This document shows, piece by piece, positions 32,371-43,569 of a DNA stretch of 64,000 bases (within the stretch, counting starts at the first letter, position 1; each line of letters opens with the position of its first letter). Under the pieces are notes generated by a model. The model ran no database searches. It worked only from the letters and a program-made list of their open reading frames with translations, and had not been told where the DNA came from. The stretch is taken from assembly GCA_023101885.1 (NCBI GenBank), contig JALPQD010000303.1:1941786-2005785 (forward strand), written 5' to 3'. The stretch comes from Typhlomys cinereus (Eukaryota > Chordata > Mammalia > Rodentia > Platacanthomyidae). The translations under genes were made by a program, and so were the position numbers.

Positions 32371-32878
32371 ATATTTAATCCTGAATTCAGTGGATTTGCC
32401 AGTTATTTTATGATAGATCTGTGCTGTGGGCATCTTGCTACCTAGTGGGTGGCACCAGTTGGTCAAGACATCTAGAGCAGGTATATGTAAGATTCATGTT
32501 TAAAGCCATTTAGCAGCAGGAAAACATGGCCTTGAAACTGAGTGTTGGATGAATAAAATAATTAAAATCTGCTGCAACTGAATTCGTGCCTCCCCGAGTC
32601 TTTCCTTAAGTAGTTTAGGATATGGAAGCTAGACTAATTTTCAAAAACTAAGATCATAGTGTACATTACTCTAAGGTACACTTTATACAACTATTTACTT
32701 TCCTGTCAGGTCCTCTTGGAATGGCTGTTGGTTAGCAGAAGGAGGATGTGTACAGTAGTGTATTTTTAGTTCTTTTGAACAGAGGGATTGCTTAGCCATT
32801 GCTATTGATGGCAGGAAGTATATTTATAGTTCCAGGGAAGGAGGTGGTTTGAATTCTGGTTCATAAAAACCTAGGAGG
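32371..32878. other. Unique-looking DNA
   Basis: No feature recognised. Confidence 0.35.
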
Positions 32879-32879
32879 G

Positions 32880-33075
32880 TGTTGGCAAGATGCTTCAGCA
32901 GGTTAAGATGTCTACACGCAACTTTGGTAACCTGAGTCTCTGGGGTCTATGTGATAGAAAGGGAGAACTGACTTCTGACCTCTACCCATATGTATGTTCT
33001 CTTGCTCTTCCCTCTCTTCCTCCCTCTTTTTTTCTGTCTCCCTTCTCCCATAGAAAATACTTTAAAAAAAAAAAA
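32880..33075 (+). mobile_element. B3-like SINE
   Basis: ggtgttggcaagatgcttcagcaggttaag head, gaactgacttctgacctctaccc body and an A tail at 33062-33076. Confidence 0.65.
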
Positions 33076-33149
33076 GAAAACCTAGGAGGCTTAGTTTTAT
33101 TAAGACTTATTTGTACTACACTGTAAATTCTCAATTTAAAAATGTAGAT

Positions 33150-33290
33150 AAAGCTGGGTGTGGTGGCCCATGCCTGTAATCCTAGCACTTGGAAAATGGA
33201 GGCAGGAGGATCATTTCAAAATTATCTTTGGCTTCATAAGGAGTTTAAGATCAGCTTGGACTACATGAGATTGTATTAAAAAGGGGCTGG
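33150..33290 (+). mobile_element. B1-type SINE, well preserved 5' half
   Basis: agctgggtgtggtggcccatgcctgtaatcctagcacttgg and aggcaggaggatcatttcaaa match B1. Confidence 0.88.
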
Positions 33291-34095
33291 GAAAGGAAGA
33301 GACATAATAATTTAAGTGAGGTAGAGTCTAGCTTATGTTAAGAAATACAGGTATTTTGGTTAGTATATTGAATTGCTTCCTAACTTGGGAAGATCTCCAT
33401 TTTAACATTTTGGAATATATAACACCTAAAACAAATGGCCCTTCAGAATATACAAGGATATGAGTGGAGAATTCAGGTGTCAACTAGGCATAATTAAACA
33501 AAAAAGGTTGTTAATATTTTTCCTAGTTAGATGTTATTTATAATGTTCTTATTAGTAAAACTTCTACTGTTATTCTTTTAAGGATTGAACCACAGTCCTA
33601 CTGCACAAAACTGATTTAACATTTTCCACAAGTATCACAGTAGTTCTGAAGGGACAAGACTGCTCATGACTTTCATGTGCAGTAAGCACATTGGACCCAA
33701 GATAAATTATTCTGAAGGTTTGTTTTGTTTTGTTTTCTCCACTATCCTTCTTTCAATTGAAGTAAACAGAGTTGGTTTCCAAGGAAATATGATCTCTCTT
33801 AGGCTGATTTCACATTGATGCAGTCATGGAAACCAGTCTAGTAAACTCATTCTTGGCAACTTCCAGATTTGGTCTAATCGTTTCTTTAAGAAGATGAAAA
33901 TTTTAATAATATATTTTGGAAAGTTTACTATCAAACAATTTCAAGTTATTGGCAGGGATTTGAAATGTTGAATTGATTAAATGAATCAGTTGAATATTAA
34001 TAGGTGGCTAAATGAAACAACAGTGATTAAACTTAAGGTATTTAAACAGATGGATCTAAATAGAACAAATTAATATTAAATCCTTTTAAAATTTG
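33291..34095. other. Unique-looking DNA
   Basis: No gene or repeat recognised. Confidence 0.35.
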
Positions 34096-34097
34096 TG

Positions 34098-34329
34098 AGC
34101 TGGAAAGATGACTCGGGGGTTAAACCTCTGCCTCATAAGCAGAAGGACCTGACTTCAGAACCTGGACCCCATATAAAAATGCCAGGCAGAAATGGTGGCA
34201 GTCTGCACTCCAAGTCCTGGAAGACAGAGTCTGGGAAATTCCAGAACAAAGCAAATAGGAGGTAGAGAAATCTATGATGATTCCTAAAATCACCCTTAGG
34301 CCTCTAACAGGCACACACAGTACTCTCTG

Positions 34330-34380
<51 letters not shown>

Positions 34381-34390
34381 TTTTTTTTAA
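34098..34390 (+). mobile_element. Main SINE, older copy
   Basis: Head gagctggaaagatgactcgggggttaaa, (CA)n at 34331-34371, A run after. Confidence 0.88.
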
Positions 34391-34577
34391 TTGTGCATGT
34401 GTATGCATATGCAAGAAAACAATCTTGAGTGGTGGTTTTCATTGTTATCCACCTTGTTTTTTTGAGATAGGCTCTTTCATTGGCCTGGAGCTCCCTGATT
34501 AAGGCTTTCTGATCAGGTGGTCCCAAGAATCCTTGTATCTCTACCTTCCCAACATTGTAATTACATGTATTACCACG

Positions 34578-34812
34578 ACTTTTTATGCCTGTGTGTGTGT
34601 GCCTGTGGAGGCCCAAGGGTGCTTTTCAGGAATCATCGTGGATTGTGTCTATCCCTTTTTTGCTTCGTTCAAGGATTTCCCAGGCTCCGCCTTCCAGAGC
34701 CGGATGTCCAGGCCACCATTTCCACCTGGATTTTCATATGGATTCTGGAATCTGAACTCAGGTCCTTCTGCGTGTGAGGCAGAGTCTTAACCCTTGAGCC
34801 ATCTCTCTAACC
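34578..34812 (-). mobile_element. Main SINE, older copy, antisense
   Basis: It lacks the gagggcactg segment. From tgcctgtgtgtgtgtgcctgtggaggcccaag to ttgagccatctctctaacc. Confidence 0.82.
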
Positions 34813-34817
34813 TGTGT

Positions 34818-34975
34818 TTTGTTTTCTTGAGATTAGGTCTTGCTATATAGCCAGGGCAGACCAGAACTCATATGTAGGCTAATCTGGGATTCCCAGCAAT
34901 CCAAACTCAGAGCAGTCTGCCTCCTTGCTTCCTAAATGCTGGCATTACACTCATGCACCACCATGTCCAGTTTAA
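34818..34975 (-). mobile_element. B1-type SINE, antisense, near full length
   Basis: tctgcctccttgcttcctaaatgctggcattacactcatgcaccaccatgtcc is the reversed 5' part. cttgctatatagccagggcagaccagaactc is the 3' part. Confidence 0.85.
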
Positions 34976-35044
34976 AATATCATTTAATGGCTCATTAAAG
35001 CCTATCTACCAATGAAATGAAAATATGAAATTAATGTACTCCTT

Positions 35045-35215
35045 AAAATATCTTGTGGATTCTGAAGCTAGAATGTCTAGATTCTAATCTCATTTCTATA
35101 CTTGTTAAATTTGTAGCTTCGGACAAGTTACTTAATCTCTTCATGCCTAAGTTTCTCATCTGCAAAATCAACTTCATTGGGTTATAATGTACAGTTATTT
35201 AAAAATGCCTAGTTT
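35045..35215 (+). mobile_element. MIR
   Basis: gcttcggacaagttacttaatctcttcatgcctaagtttctcatctgcaaaatcaac is a good match to the MIR core. Confidence 0.85.
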
Positions 35216-35615
35216 GTAGGAAACAGCGGGTTTTTGGCTATGTCATTTATACATCAGAAATAAAACTATTACGAAGTTGTAAAGATTGAAAAATGCAATC
35301 AGAGGTTTGTACTGGATTCATTCGTGACAGATCTTTAAGAGAAGGAATGTATGATTGACATCTTTCTTTTTTTTTTTTTTTTAGGACAACAAGGGTAATA
35401 GATTTAGGAAATTTCATGCCTGCTTCAAATGAATCATTTTTTTATTTTTAGTCATAGAGACTAGTGTATCCAAATCTCTGTTTCTCAGAATCCTTTTCTA
35501 CTTTCTTGTTCTTCTTATTTCCTTTCCTTCATAATCCTGGTTATCCAAATGCCATAACAGATGTTGTTGGGGACTTCTATGGAAGTCAATCCATACTAAT
35601 AATTCTAGTTTTTTT
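35216..35615. other. Unique-looking DNA, T run at 35367-35383
   Basis: No gene recognised. Confidence 0.35.
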
Positions 35616-35621
35616 GTGTTT

Positions 35622-35887
35622 TTTGGTGTGTGTGTGTGTGTGTACATGTACAGAAGAGGGACTTGTGTATGTCTGTGGAAGCCCAAGGGTCACTTGAGGG
35701 AAATCATCCAGGATTGCTTTACCTTTTTATTGCTTTGCTCTTGGGTTTCCTAGGCTCCATCTACCAGAACCAGAAGTACAGGTTACCTCCATTTCCACCT
35801 GATTTTTGTGTGTGATCTGGGATCTGAACTCAGGTCCTTTTGCTTACAAGACAAATATTTTAATCCCTGAAACATTTCTTCAGCCCC
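35622..35887 (-). mobile_element. Main SINE, older copy, antisense
   Basis: (TG)n from 35625, body ttgtgtatgtctgtggaagcccaaggg and end ctgaaacatttcttcagcccc. Confidence 0.83.
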
Positions 35888-36740
35888 AGCTCTAGGTTCT
35901 AATGCACCTTTTATTTCATGCTGATGGTAGTTTTCCTGACAATTTAGATAAGAATTTCAAAGCAAGCTAGCATTTATCCAGTGTTTCTAGATTTTAGTAA
36001 CTAAAGAGTTTTAACTTATTTTCTAGATTTCTGTTTTCCCAGACAGAAAATCGATTGTACACTTTAAAAATTGAGTTTAATATGCAGACATACTAGCTGT
36101 CAGCCAGAGTATAAAATTACTTCTAATATAGTCACTTATTTAAAATTCTATTTTTAAATGGCAGGTCCCATTTAAATGTGGATCAAGAGCTTAATTTTTC
36201 CTGTCTGCTTCCTGAGGAAGTGAAAACTGTAGAAAATTGTTGAAGAACAAGATCAGTGGTTACTATAGTGAGCCTGGAACTTCCTGTCAGTAGCTTTGTT
36301 AACTATAGGAAATGAATTTCATCTCTGAGGTAGGAAGCTCTGTCTGGCCTATTAGTAGTTCACCTCCCTCCATTTGTTTTACTTACACGGCATTTGGAAA
36401 ATCTTACTATCTGTGTATTTTGTAATATGTGACAAACAGCTTTTGAACTTTACGTCAGCTCCTTTTTGCAAAAAGCCCTTTTCTCATGTGACTTACTGAC
36501 TTCTCATGTAACTTACTAACATCCCTGTTTTAGTCTTTATTCAACCAATGAGTGACAGCTTTGATTTTAGACACTTGGGTTTGCATCTCCATCATACCAT
36601 CTACCAGTTTTGTTTCTTTTTTAGTTGACAAGTCTGCTCTGTAGCATGGTTCTCCCTCCACGAGACCTACAAAGTAAAGTGTTGTATTTCCTATTCCTAG
36701 TTTGAAGATAAAGTTCATTTGAAGATACAATTGAATAACA
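35888..36740. other. Unique-looking DNA
   Basis: No feature recognised. A short direct repeat (cttctcatgtgacttactgac / cttctcatgtaacttactaac) lies at about 36480-36520. Confidence 0.4.
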
Positions 36741-36744
36741 TAGT

Positions 36745-36815
36745 TTGACAATGCCTGGCATATAATAAATACTAAGTGATAGTTAATTCTGATGTTTGTT
36801 GAGTGATTCCCCTTT
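36745..36815 (+). mobile_element. MIR 3' end relic
   Basis: gacaatgcctggcatataataaatactaagtgatag matches the MIR 3' region. Confidence 0.55.
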
Positions 36816-37050
36816 AAAATGTGCTGTTATTATCTCTATTTGGTAATCAGCTCCTATTTTTGACATCAAGATTTAACCAAGTCTTAGTTCTGCAAGTTCC
36901 AAGCAGAAGCAGCAGCTGGAATACTGAAATCAAGCAGTTATTAAAGCATTCAGTCAATATTAATAATGACTATTACTTGTGCTTATTAAGGAAAATGTTC
37001 CATGTCTGCCTCAGCTTTAATTCAATACATTTTTAAAGTTCACTATTTCT
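36816..37050. other. Unique-looking DNA
   Basis: No feature recognised. Confidence 0.35.
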
Positions 37051-37051
37051 C

Positions 37052-37130
37052 TCTGGATGTGATAGTTCATGCCTATAATGCCAGCATTTGGGAAGCTGAG
37101 ACAGGATTTTCTAGATAAACTTACGGTATG
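37052..37130 (+). mobile_element. B1-type SINE fragment
   Basis: ctggatgtgatagttcatgcctataatgccagcatttgggaagctgagacagg. Confidence 0.75.
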
Positions 37131-37234
37131 CACCACAAAATACTGCCTGTTTCCCCTTTACCTTGAACCTTACTATTAACTTAAGATAGAGTTTAGCTAA
37201 GCTTTTTTTTTAACATAAGAAAGATTAAAATTAG

Positions 37235-37450
37235 GTGCTGGAGAGATGACTCAATCAATAAAGGTCCTGACACATAAGCATGAGGACATGTGTTCATATC
37301 CCCAGTACCCACACAAAAGCCGGGTATGTCTGTAACCCCAGTATGTTGGTTTGGGACAGGGAGCAGAAATAGGTGGATCCCTGTAGCTTTGCAGGCCACC
37401 CAATGTAGCTAATCAGTTAACTCCAGGTTCTGTGAGCCACCTTGTTTCAA
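37235..37450 (+). mobile_element. B4-type SINE
   Basis: gtgctggagagatgactcaatcaataaagg head, catgaggacatgtgttcatatccccagtacccac, then a short B1-like half. Confidence 0.75.
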
Positions 37451-37454
37451 AGAT

Positions 37455-37700
37455 AGCAGGCTGGGGAGATTGCTCAGTGGCTAAAAACTCCTGCTGTACA
37501 AACCTTATGACCTCAGTTCAGATTCTTAGAACCCAGGTGCAGTAGCACACCCCACACTCCAGTGGAATAGGAAGTGGAACATGCGAATTTCATGCAGTGC
37601 TCAAGAGATCCTATCTCAAACACAATGGAAAACTGAGGACCAACACTTAATATTGCTCTCTCCACCCACACATACAAACACATACAATAATAATGGAAAA
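37455..37700 (+). mobile_element. B4-type SINE, second copy in a row
   Basis: ggctggggagattgctcagtggctaaaaactcctgctg head, ttatgacctcagttcagattcttagaaccc, CA-rich tail. Confidence 0.75.
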
Positions 37701-37785
37701 AATAAGATAGAAAATGATAGAGACAACTGATGTTGCTCTCTGGTTTTCCTACTCCTACACATAATGTTTGTTAACTGAATTTTTT

Positions 37786-38072
37786 AAAATTTTTTTTATT
37801 TATTATTTATTCAATTGTGCGTGTATGCATGTGTGCGTGTGTGTATGTATGTGTGTGTAGAACCACGGACGAATTCGGGAACCACCATGGACGCCTCTAC
37901 CTCTTCCTTGTTTACTCTGCCCCGGGATTCACAGGCTTCGCCCTACCAGGACCGGAAAAGCAGGCTGCCCCCGCTTCTGCCCGGCATCTATACGTGGGGT
38001 CTAGGATCCGAACTCAGGACCTTCCGCCTGCAGGGCAGAGGCTTAACCCCTAAGCCACCTCTCCAGCCCCAT
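37786..38072 (-). mobile_element. Main SINE, young subfamily, antisense
   Basis: Full length with a mixed TG block (37818-37858). ctgaattttt precedes it (37775) and follows it (38073). Confidence 0.93.
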
Positions 38073-38155
38073 CTGAATTTTTTTTTAAAAAGGAAAGGTT
38101 ACAATCAGTAGGAGTCTGTGTATTTGGAGCAAATAGTTAAGAGAAGATAGAGTCC

Positions 38156-38445
38156 ATGGGGCTGGAGAGGTGGCTCAGGGGTTAAGCGTCTGCCTTGCAG
38201 GCGGAAGGTCCTGAGTTCGGATCCTAGACCCCACGTATAGACGCAGGGCAGAAGCGGGGGCGGCCTGCTTTTCTTGTCCTGGTAGGGCGGAGCCTGTGAA
38301 CCCCGGGGCAGAGTAAACAAGGAGGAGGTGGAGGCGGTCATGGTGGTTCCCGAATTCGTCTGTGGTTCTACACACACACACACACATACATACACACTCA
38401 CACACGCATACATGCACAATTGAATAAATAATAAAAAAATAAAAA
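38156..38445 (+). mobile_element. Main SINE, young subfamily, perfect 17-bp target-site duplication
   Basis: Full length. Positions 38139-38155 and 38446-38462 are identical. It sits about 80 bp from another young copy in the opposite orientation, so the two could pair in a transcript. Confidence 0.96.
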
Positions 38446-38462
38446 AAGAGAAGATAGAGTCC

Positions 38463-38790
38463 TTTATTGGATTGTCTACAATATTACGGATTTCTTATGT
38501 ATCTGCTAGGTTTCATGAATAAGATAAACTTTAACCTTCAGGTTGTTAGTTAAAGTATACCATAAATCATTAATATAATTTGTGCCAAGTTCTAAGCTAG
38601 TGGTAAGAGCAAGCTGGTAATAGCTAAGGAAAAGGAAGTAATTGGGATGACTGGGATTTCTGGCTTGTTTGGGCCAGAGGTAGATCAGGGTTGGCAAACT
38701 AATCTTGCTGCTAATTTGTGTGTAACCCACAACTAAGAATGCTTTTACATTTTATATTTTTGTCGTGTATCTGTATACACAATATACCTT
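38463..38790. other. Unique-looking DNA
   Basis: No feature recognised. Confidence 0.35.
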
Positions 38791-38794
38791 GTCA

Positions 38795-39074
38795 TAGTTA
38801 GATACAGATATCAACTTAACAGTTGAGGGCTCAGAGCACTGAGCACATTTGTAAAGATTTGTAAACAGGGATGGAGAGATGGCTCAAGAATTAAGACTGC
38901 TTCCCAAGCAGAAGAATTTGAGTTCAGATCTCAGGTCCCACGTCAAAACACCAGGTAGAAACAGCAGCAGCCTGCATTTCCAACCCTGGTGGGTGGAGCC
39001 TGGGAAATCCCAGAGGGAAGCAAGGAATTAGAAGCAATCCGGGATGATTGCCGAAGTCATCCTTGGGCCTCCAC

Positions 39075-39126
<52 letters not shown>

Positions 39127-39460
39127 AAAATAAATTTTAAAAAATAAAATTAAAAAAAAAATTTGTAAAAAACTAAACTCTGATTAGGCCTGCAGGAAAT
39201 TGTTGCTGGAGATTGTCTGATTGATGGAGAAACCCAGTCTGTAGTGGGTGGGGCTATCCCTGAACAGGTGAATAAGGAGCTGGTTAAAGAAATATGCATC
39301 CTTTGGTATACTTTGGTCTGACAAGTAAGGATTGTCCCTCTCAGCAGTCCCATGGATATAAGAATATGGTGTGGCCAGTTCTCTCGGCCTCTAGTGTTGG
39401 TGTGGATTCTCCTTCAGAGCTGAAGTATGAACTGTAACTAGACAGTCATAAGTCAAGAAT
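38795..39460 (+). repeat. ~410-bp interspersed repeat of uncertain class, split by a SINE
   Basis: gagggctcagagcactgagcacatttgtaaag, then after the SINE gcctgcaggaaattgttgctgg, ggtggggctatccctgaacaggtgaataaggagctgg and atggtgtggccagttctctc. It is in opposite orientation to the copy at 4452. Confidence 0.7.
38869..39150 (+). mobile_element. Main SINE, older copy, inserted in the ~410-bp repeat
   Basis: (CA)n at 39080-39123. atttgtaaa lies on both sides (about 38848 and 39160). Confidence 0.88.
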
Positions 39461-39470
39461 AAAACCCTTG

Positions 39471-39741
39471 GGGCTGGAGAGGTAGCTCAGGGGTTAAGCC
39501 TCTGCCTTGCAGGTGGAAGGTTCTGAGTTCGGATCCTAGACCTCACGTATAGACGCCAGGCGGAAGCCGGGGCGGCCTGCGTTTGTGGTCCTGGTAGGGC
39601 AGAGCCTGTGAATCCCAAGACAGAGTAAACGAGGAGGTAGAGGCGCTCCATGGTGGTTCCTGAATTTGCCTATGGTTCTACACACTCACATACACACACT
39701 CATGCACAATTGAATAAAATAATAATAATAAATTTTAAAAA
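39471..39741 (+). mobile_element. Main SINE, young subfamily, 16-bp target-site duplication
   Basis: Full length. Flanks 39455-39470 and 39742-39757 differ at one base. Confidence 0.95.
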
Positions 39742-39892
39742 AAGAATAGAACCCTTGTACCCTTAAACTGTTTTGTCGTGAATTTATGAACACCTATGAG
39801 CAACGATGCAGAGTAATTGCAACATTGACCATTTTTGTATTTCCTCTTTTGAGAATCATCTGTTCAGTTCATTTGCTAATTTATTTGTTTGT

Positions 39893-40010
39893 TTTATTTG
39901 AGTTTTGAGATGAGGGCTTGACCTTGAACTCAGATGCCTTTGAACTTTGATCTTCCTGCCCCCACAAGAATGCTGAGACTTCAGACATGTGCCATCAGGT
40001 CCTGTTTAAT
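39893..40010 (-). mobile_element. B1-type SINE, antisense, diverged
   Basis: gggcttgaccttgaactcagatgcctttgaactttgatcttcctgcccc followed by aatgctgagacttcagacatgtgccatcagg. Confidence 0.6.
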
Positions 40011-40074
40011 GCCTTGCCAATTACTGAATCAGCCTCAAATATGTTAGGCAAGCATTCTACCAATTGACCTATGT

Positions 40075-40480
40075 TGCAGTCAGCCTGCATGGTTGCTGGT
40101 ATATCACCATCAAACAGCTTAAGGGAACAAAGGGTTTATCTTCTTAGGATAATCCAGTCTGTCCAGCTTGACGGAAAAGCATGCACCCACACCAGGGCTG
40201 AGGGAACTGGCCACACCATCTCTACATAATGGTTGAGAAAGGGACGATCCTAACTTGCCAGACCAGCATGTCTGGCCAAGTGTATACAAGGATGCCAGCT
40301 CTCCAAACCAGCTCTCTGTATTTTATTCCAGGGCCTAATCCCATCCACCTGGGCCTTCCCCATCATCCAGACAAACTCCTGCAGGTTCACTGGGCTTAAT
40401 TCAACTACTAATTCTCCACTAAGTGCCCAGAACTCAAACCCTCAACTGTCAAGTTGACACCTGTGCTTAAGTATGACAAC
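40075..40480 (-). repeat. ~410-bp interspersed repeat of uncertain class (copy 2)
   Basis: Closest relative is 4452-4862 in the same orientation. Both share the start gttgcagtcagcctg(c/t)atggttgctg and the end ctcaactgt(c/g)aag(t/c)tgacacctgtgc. Confidence 0.75.
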
Positions 40481-40489
40481 CTACATTAC

Positions 40490-41770
40490 AACCTAAATTT
40501 CATTCTTTTAACTTACAGAAGTTCAGCTTTTTCAGCACCATTAGTTATACTGGCTATCTTTTCTTCAATGTATATTCTTGACACATTCATCAAAAATTAA
40601 GTAACTACAGTTGTGTGTGTTTCTTTCTCCTCTGTTTTATTGTTGGTTTTTGTGCTGTTTTTGTACCAATACCATACCGTTTTTCTTATTATTACTACCA
40701 TAAATATAATTTGAGGTCAGGTACAGTGATATTTCTAGCTTTTCTCTTTTTACTAAAGATGGCATTGGTTATTTGCAGTTTGTGCCTCCATATGAACCTT
40801 AAGATTGCTTCTCCTACTTTTGTTAAGAGTGTTTTAGGGACTTTAATGAAGATTAAGTTGAATCTAGAGATCATTCATGGAAATATAACTATTGTCACAA
40901 TATTAGCTCTTCTAATTCATTAATAGTCTTTTGTGTCTTCAATTTTTTTCACAGTTTTCATATTTTTCACTGTAGAGATCTTTTACCTCCTTAATTAGGT
41001 TTATTCCTAGTTTAAATTATTAAGAATGGATTTTCCCACTGATTTTTTTCTCAGCAAGTTTGTTACTGGTATATAAAATGCAACTTTTCCCTCTTGATTT
41101 TGTGCCCTGCTATTTTGTTTATCAGATCTAAGACTTTTCTGATAGAATTTTAAATGCAGAATCATGTCATCTGTAAATAGAGAGAGTTTGAATTATTTCT
41201 TTGCAATTTATATTCCTTTTTTTTTCCTCTTGTCTCTCAGTGCTCTAGCTAAAATTTGAAGCACAGTACCTGAGTAGAGAGAGTGGGCATCTTTGTCTTG
41301 TTCCAAATTTTAGAGGAAATGTTTAGTACTTAATGTTGGCTATAAGTTTGTTGCATATATTCTTTATTATGTTGAGATTTGTTCCTTTTAATTCTAGTTT
41401 CTTTATGGCTTTTCTCTTTGATCTTTGTTAAAGTTCCTTTCTGCATGGATTGAGATGATTATATGTTTTCTGTCCTCAAGTTGTTATGTGCTGTATTGCA
41501 CAAACCAAATTCGTTATAGTGTATAATCTTGTTCTCTTGAATTCAGTTTGTAAGAATTAAAAGATTTTAGTATCTATGTTCATTGGGGAAATTTGCCTAT
41601 AGTAATTTTCTTTATTATTGTCTCTTATCCTTTGTTTTAAATCAGGGTAATACTGGCTTCGTAGAATGGTGGTATTCCTTCTTTTTCTTTTTTATGGAAC
41701 AGTTTGAGGAACATTGCTGTTAGCTCTTCTCTGAAGGTTTGGTAAAATTCAGTAGCAAGTCATCTAGGTT
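40490..41770 (-). pseudogene. L1 ORF2 reverse transcriptase/thumb region, antisense, decayed
   Basis: Reversed landmarks in order: accaataccatacc, gatatttctagc...gcattggttattt, agagatcttttacctccttaattaggtttattcctag, atcatgtcatctgtaaatagagagagtttga (the FADD region), gtcttgttccaaattttagaggaaatg and ctgcatggattgagatgatt. Truncated near 41770. Much older than the copy at 1-1615. Confidence 0.85.
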
Positions 41771-41774
41771 TTTT

Positions 41775-42880
41775 TTCTCATTTTTAAAGTACTTCTTATT
41801 TATTCTTTGATAATTTCCATGTATACAATGTATGTTGATTATGCCCTGCTGTCCCTCCCACTCACTCCTCATATCCTAATAAGTTCCCAGTACCTCCTAA
41901 CACATCCCACTCCACCTTCATGTCCTTTTTTTTTTAAAATCTCTCATTGGGTTCGATTGGTATTGCCCATATGCACATGAGTGCAGAGCCATCCACTGGA
42001 GCCTGGGCAACCTAAACACCTGAAGAAAAATGATTCTTCTTCCTCAACAGCTATCAGCTGTTACTTCTTGCACCTCAGCTGGAGTGACACTTTGTGAACT
42101 CATCCCCCATCTGTGCTGGAATACTGATTGACTTGATTTCATGTTAAAGTTTTGTGCAGATAACTCTGTAGGTTCATGAGTGCAATAGTTATATTCTATT
42201 CAAAAGACAGCATTTCACTGTTTTATTTCTACCTTCTTTCTCCCTATGTTCTCTGAGCCTTGGAGGGAGGGTTGATATACATGTCCCATTTTGGGTAGAT
42301 GCTCAACAGTCATTTATTCTCAACACTTTGACCTGATATGAGTCTCTGCATTAACCACTTCCTTCTGCAGAAGTTTTCTGACCAAGGTTGAAAGTAGCAC
42401 TAATCTATGGTGTAAATGTAAGTAGTGGGGCTGGAGAGATGGCTCAGGGGTTAAGACTCTGCCTCAAAAGCCGAAAGTCCTGAGTTCTGATCCCAGTTCT
42501 GTGTAAAAATGCCAGACAGAAATGGCAATGGCCTGCACTTCCAACTCTGGTGGGCAGAGCCTGGGATATCCCAGAGCAAAGCAAAAGGTAGTTAGAAGCA
42601 ATCCATGATGATTCCCAAAGTCATTCTTGAGCCTCCACAGGCACACAATGCCCCCCCTCCACATACACAAAATAAATAAAGTTCTAAAAAAAGTGTAAGT
42701 AGTTAGACAGCATTTTGATAACATGACCATTTAGCAAAACAACAGTATTAGAAGCTCCCTCCATGGCCTGTCATCTCCCCAGCAATGGGCTTTTGACCAG
42801 ACTGTAGGATAGTGTTTAAGTCTCTACAAAAGTGTCCAGAGAGCAAACATTTAGTGTTTGTGACACTTGCATCTAAATAT
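41775..42880 (-). mobile_element. L1 (Lx-type) 3' UTR, antisense, split by a SINE
   Basis: Landmarks: attctttgataatttccatg, gagtgcaatagttatattc, tctgagccttggaggg, tgagtctctgcattaaccac, agcactaatctatggtgtaaatg, and after the SINE agcaaaacaacagtattag and gacctgtca...ttttgaccagactg. Confidence 0.85.
42427..42693 (+). mobile_element. Main SINE, older copy, inserted in the L1 3' UTR
   Basis: tgtaagtagt lies just before (about 42416-42426) and just after (about 42694-42703). The CA block is short and replaced by C7 at about 42652. Confidence 0.92.
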
Positions 42881-42889
42881 GACTCTGTG

Positions 42890-43150
42890 TAAAATGTCAA
42901 GTAGATGTGCAGTCCACCAATTGCATCCTTGGAAGACAGAGACTAGGAATCCCCAGAGCAAGCTAACTTGCCAGAACTAACCCTATTGCTTGATTAGATA
43001 CCCTATCTCAAAAGAAAGTGAAAAAGCCTTTGAGTATCATTCCCAGTGTCAGCCTTGGGCCTCTACATGCATGCATGCATGTATACATTCACATACATAC
43101 TTGCAACCATATATGTGTGATCACACATGCATGCACCCCAAACACATATT
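42890..43150 (+). mobile_element. Diverged B4-like SINE, 3' part
   Basis: ttagataccctatctcaaaagaa and a CA/CATG-rich tail (43065-43140) with gcatgcatgcatgcatg. Confidence 0.5.
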
Positions 43151-43309
43151 CGTGAAAATAGAAAAAGAAAAAAATTAAAAAGAACTATTTTAGTTGTATT
43201 TCAAAGGTTCTCATAAATTATGCTTTCATATTCATTTGATTCTAGTAACTTTAGTTTCTTCCTTGATTTATTTAATGACCCCACTGATCATTTAAGAGTT
43301 ATCATATTC

Positions 43310-43510
43310 AGAGTTCATAAGATAATTCATCAGGTAAAGTGCTTGCTCACAAACCTGGCAACCTCAGTTCAGTCTTCAGAAGCCGACGTGGTGGAAGAAG
43401 AGAAATGATTTTTGAAAGTTTTCCTCTGATCTCCTGTGTGTCATGGCATGCATATACATGCCTCAGTCTTTTTTCCTTTCTCTCGCTTCCTCTCTCTCTG
43501 AAATAAATAA
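43310..43510 (+). mobile_element. B3-like SINE
   Basis: aagataattcatcaggtaaagtgcttgctcacaaacctggcaacctcagttc head, cctctgatctcctgtgtgtcatggcatgc body, aataaataaatg tail. Confidence 0.7.
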
Positions 43511-43569
43511 ATGTAAAAAGATACTAAAGTATGAGAAAAGCAGTATGTTTTTAAAAAGGAGTAATTGTT

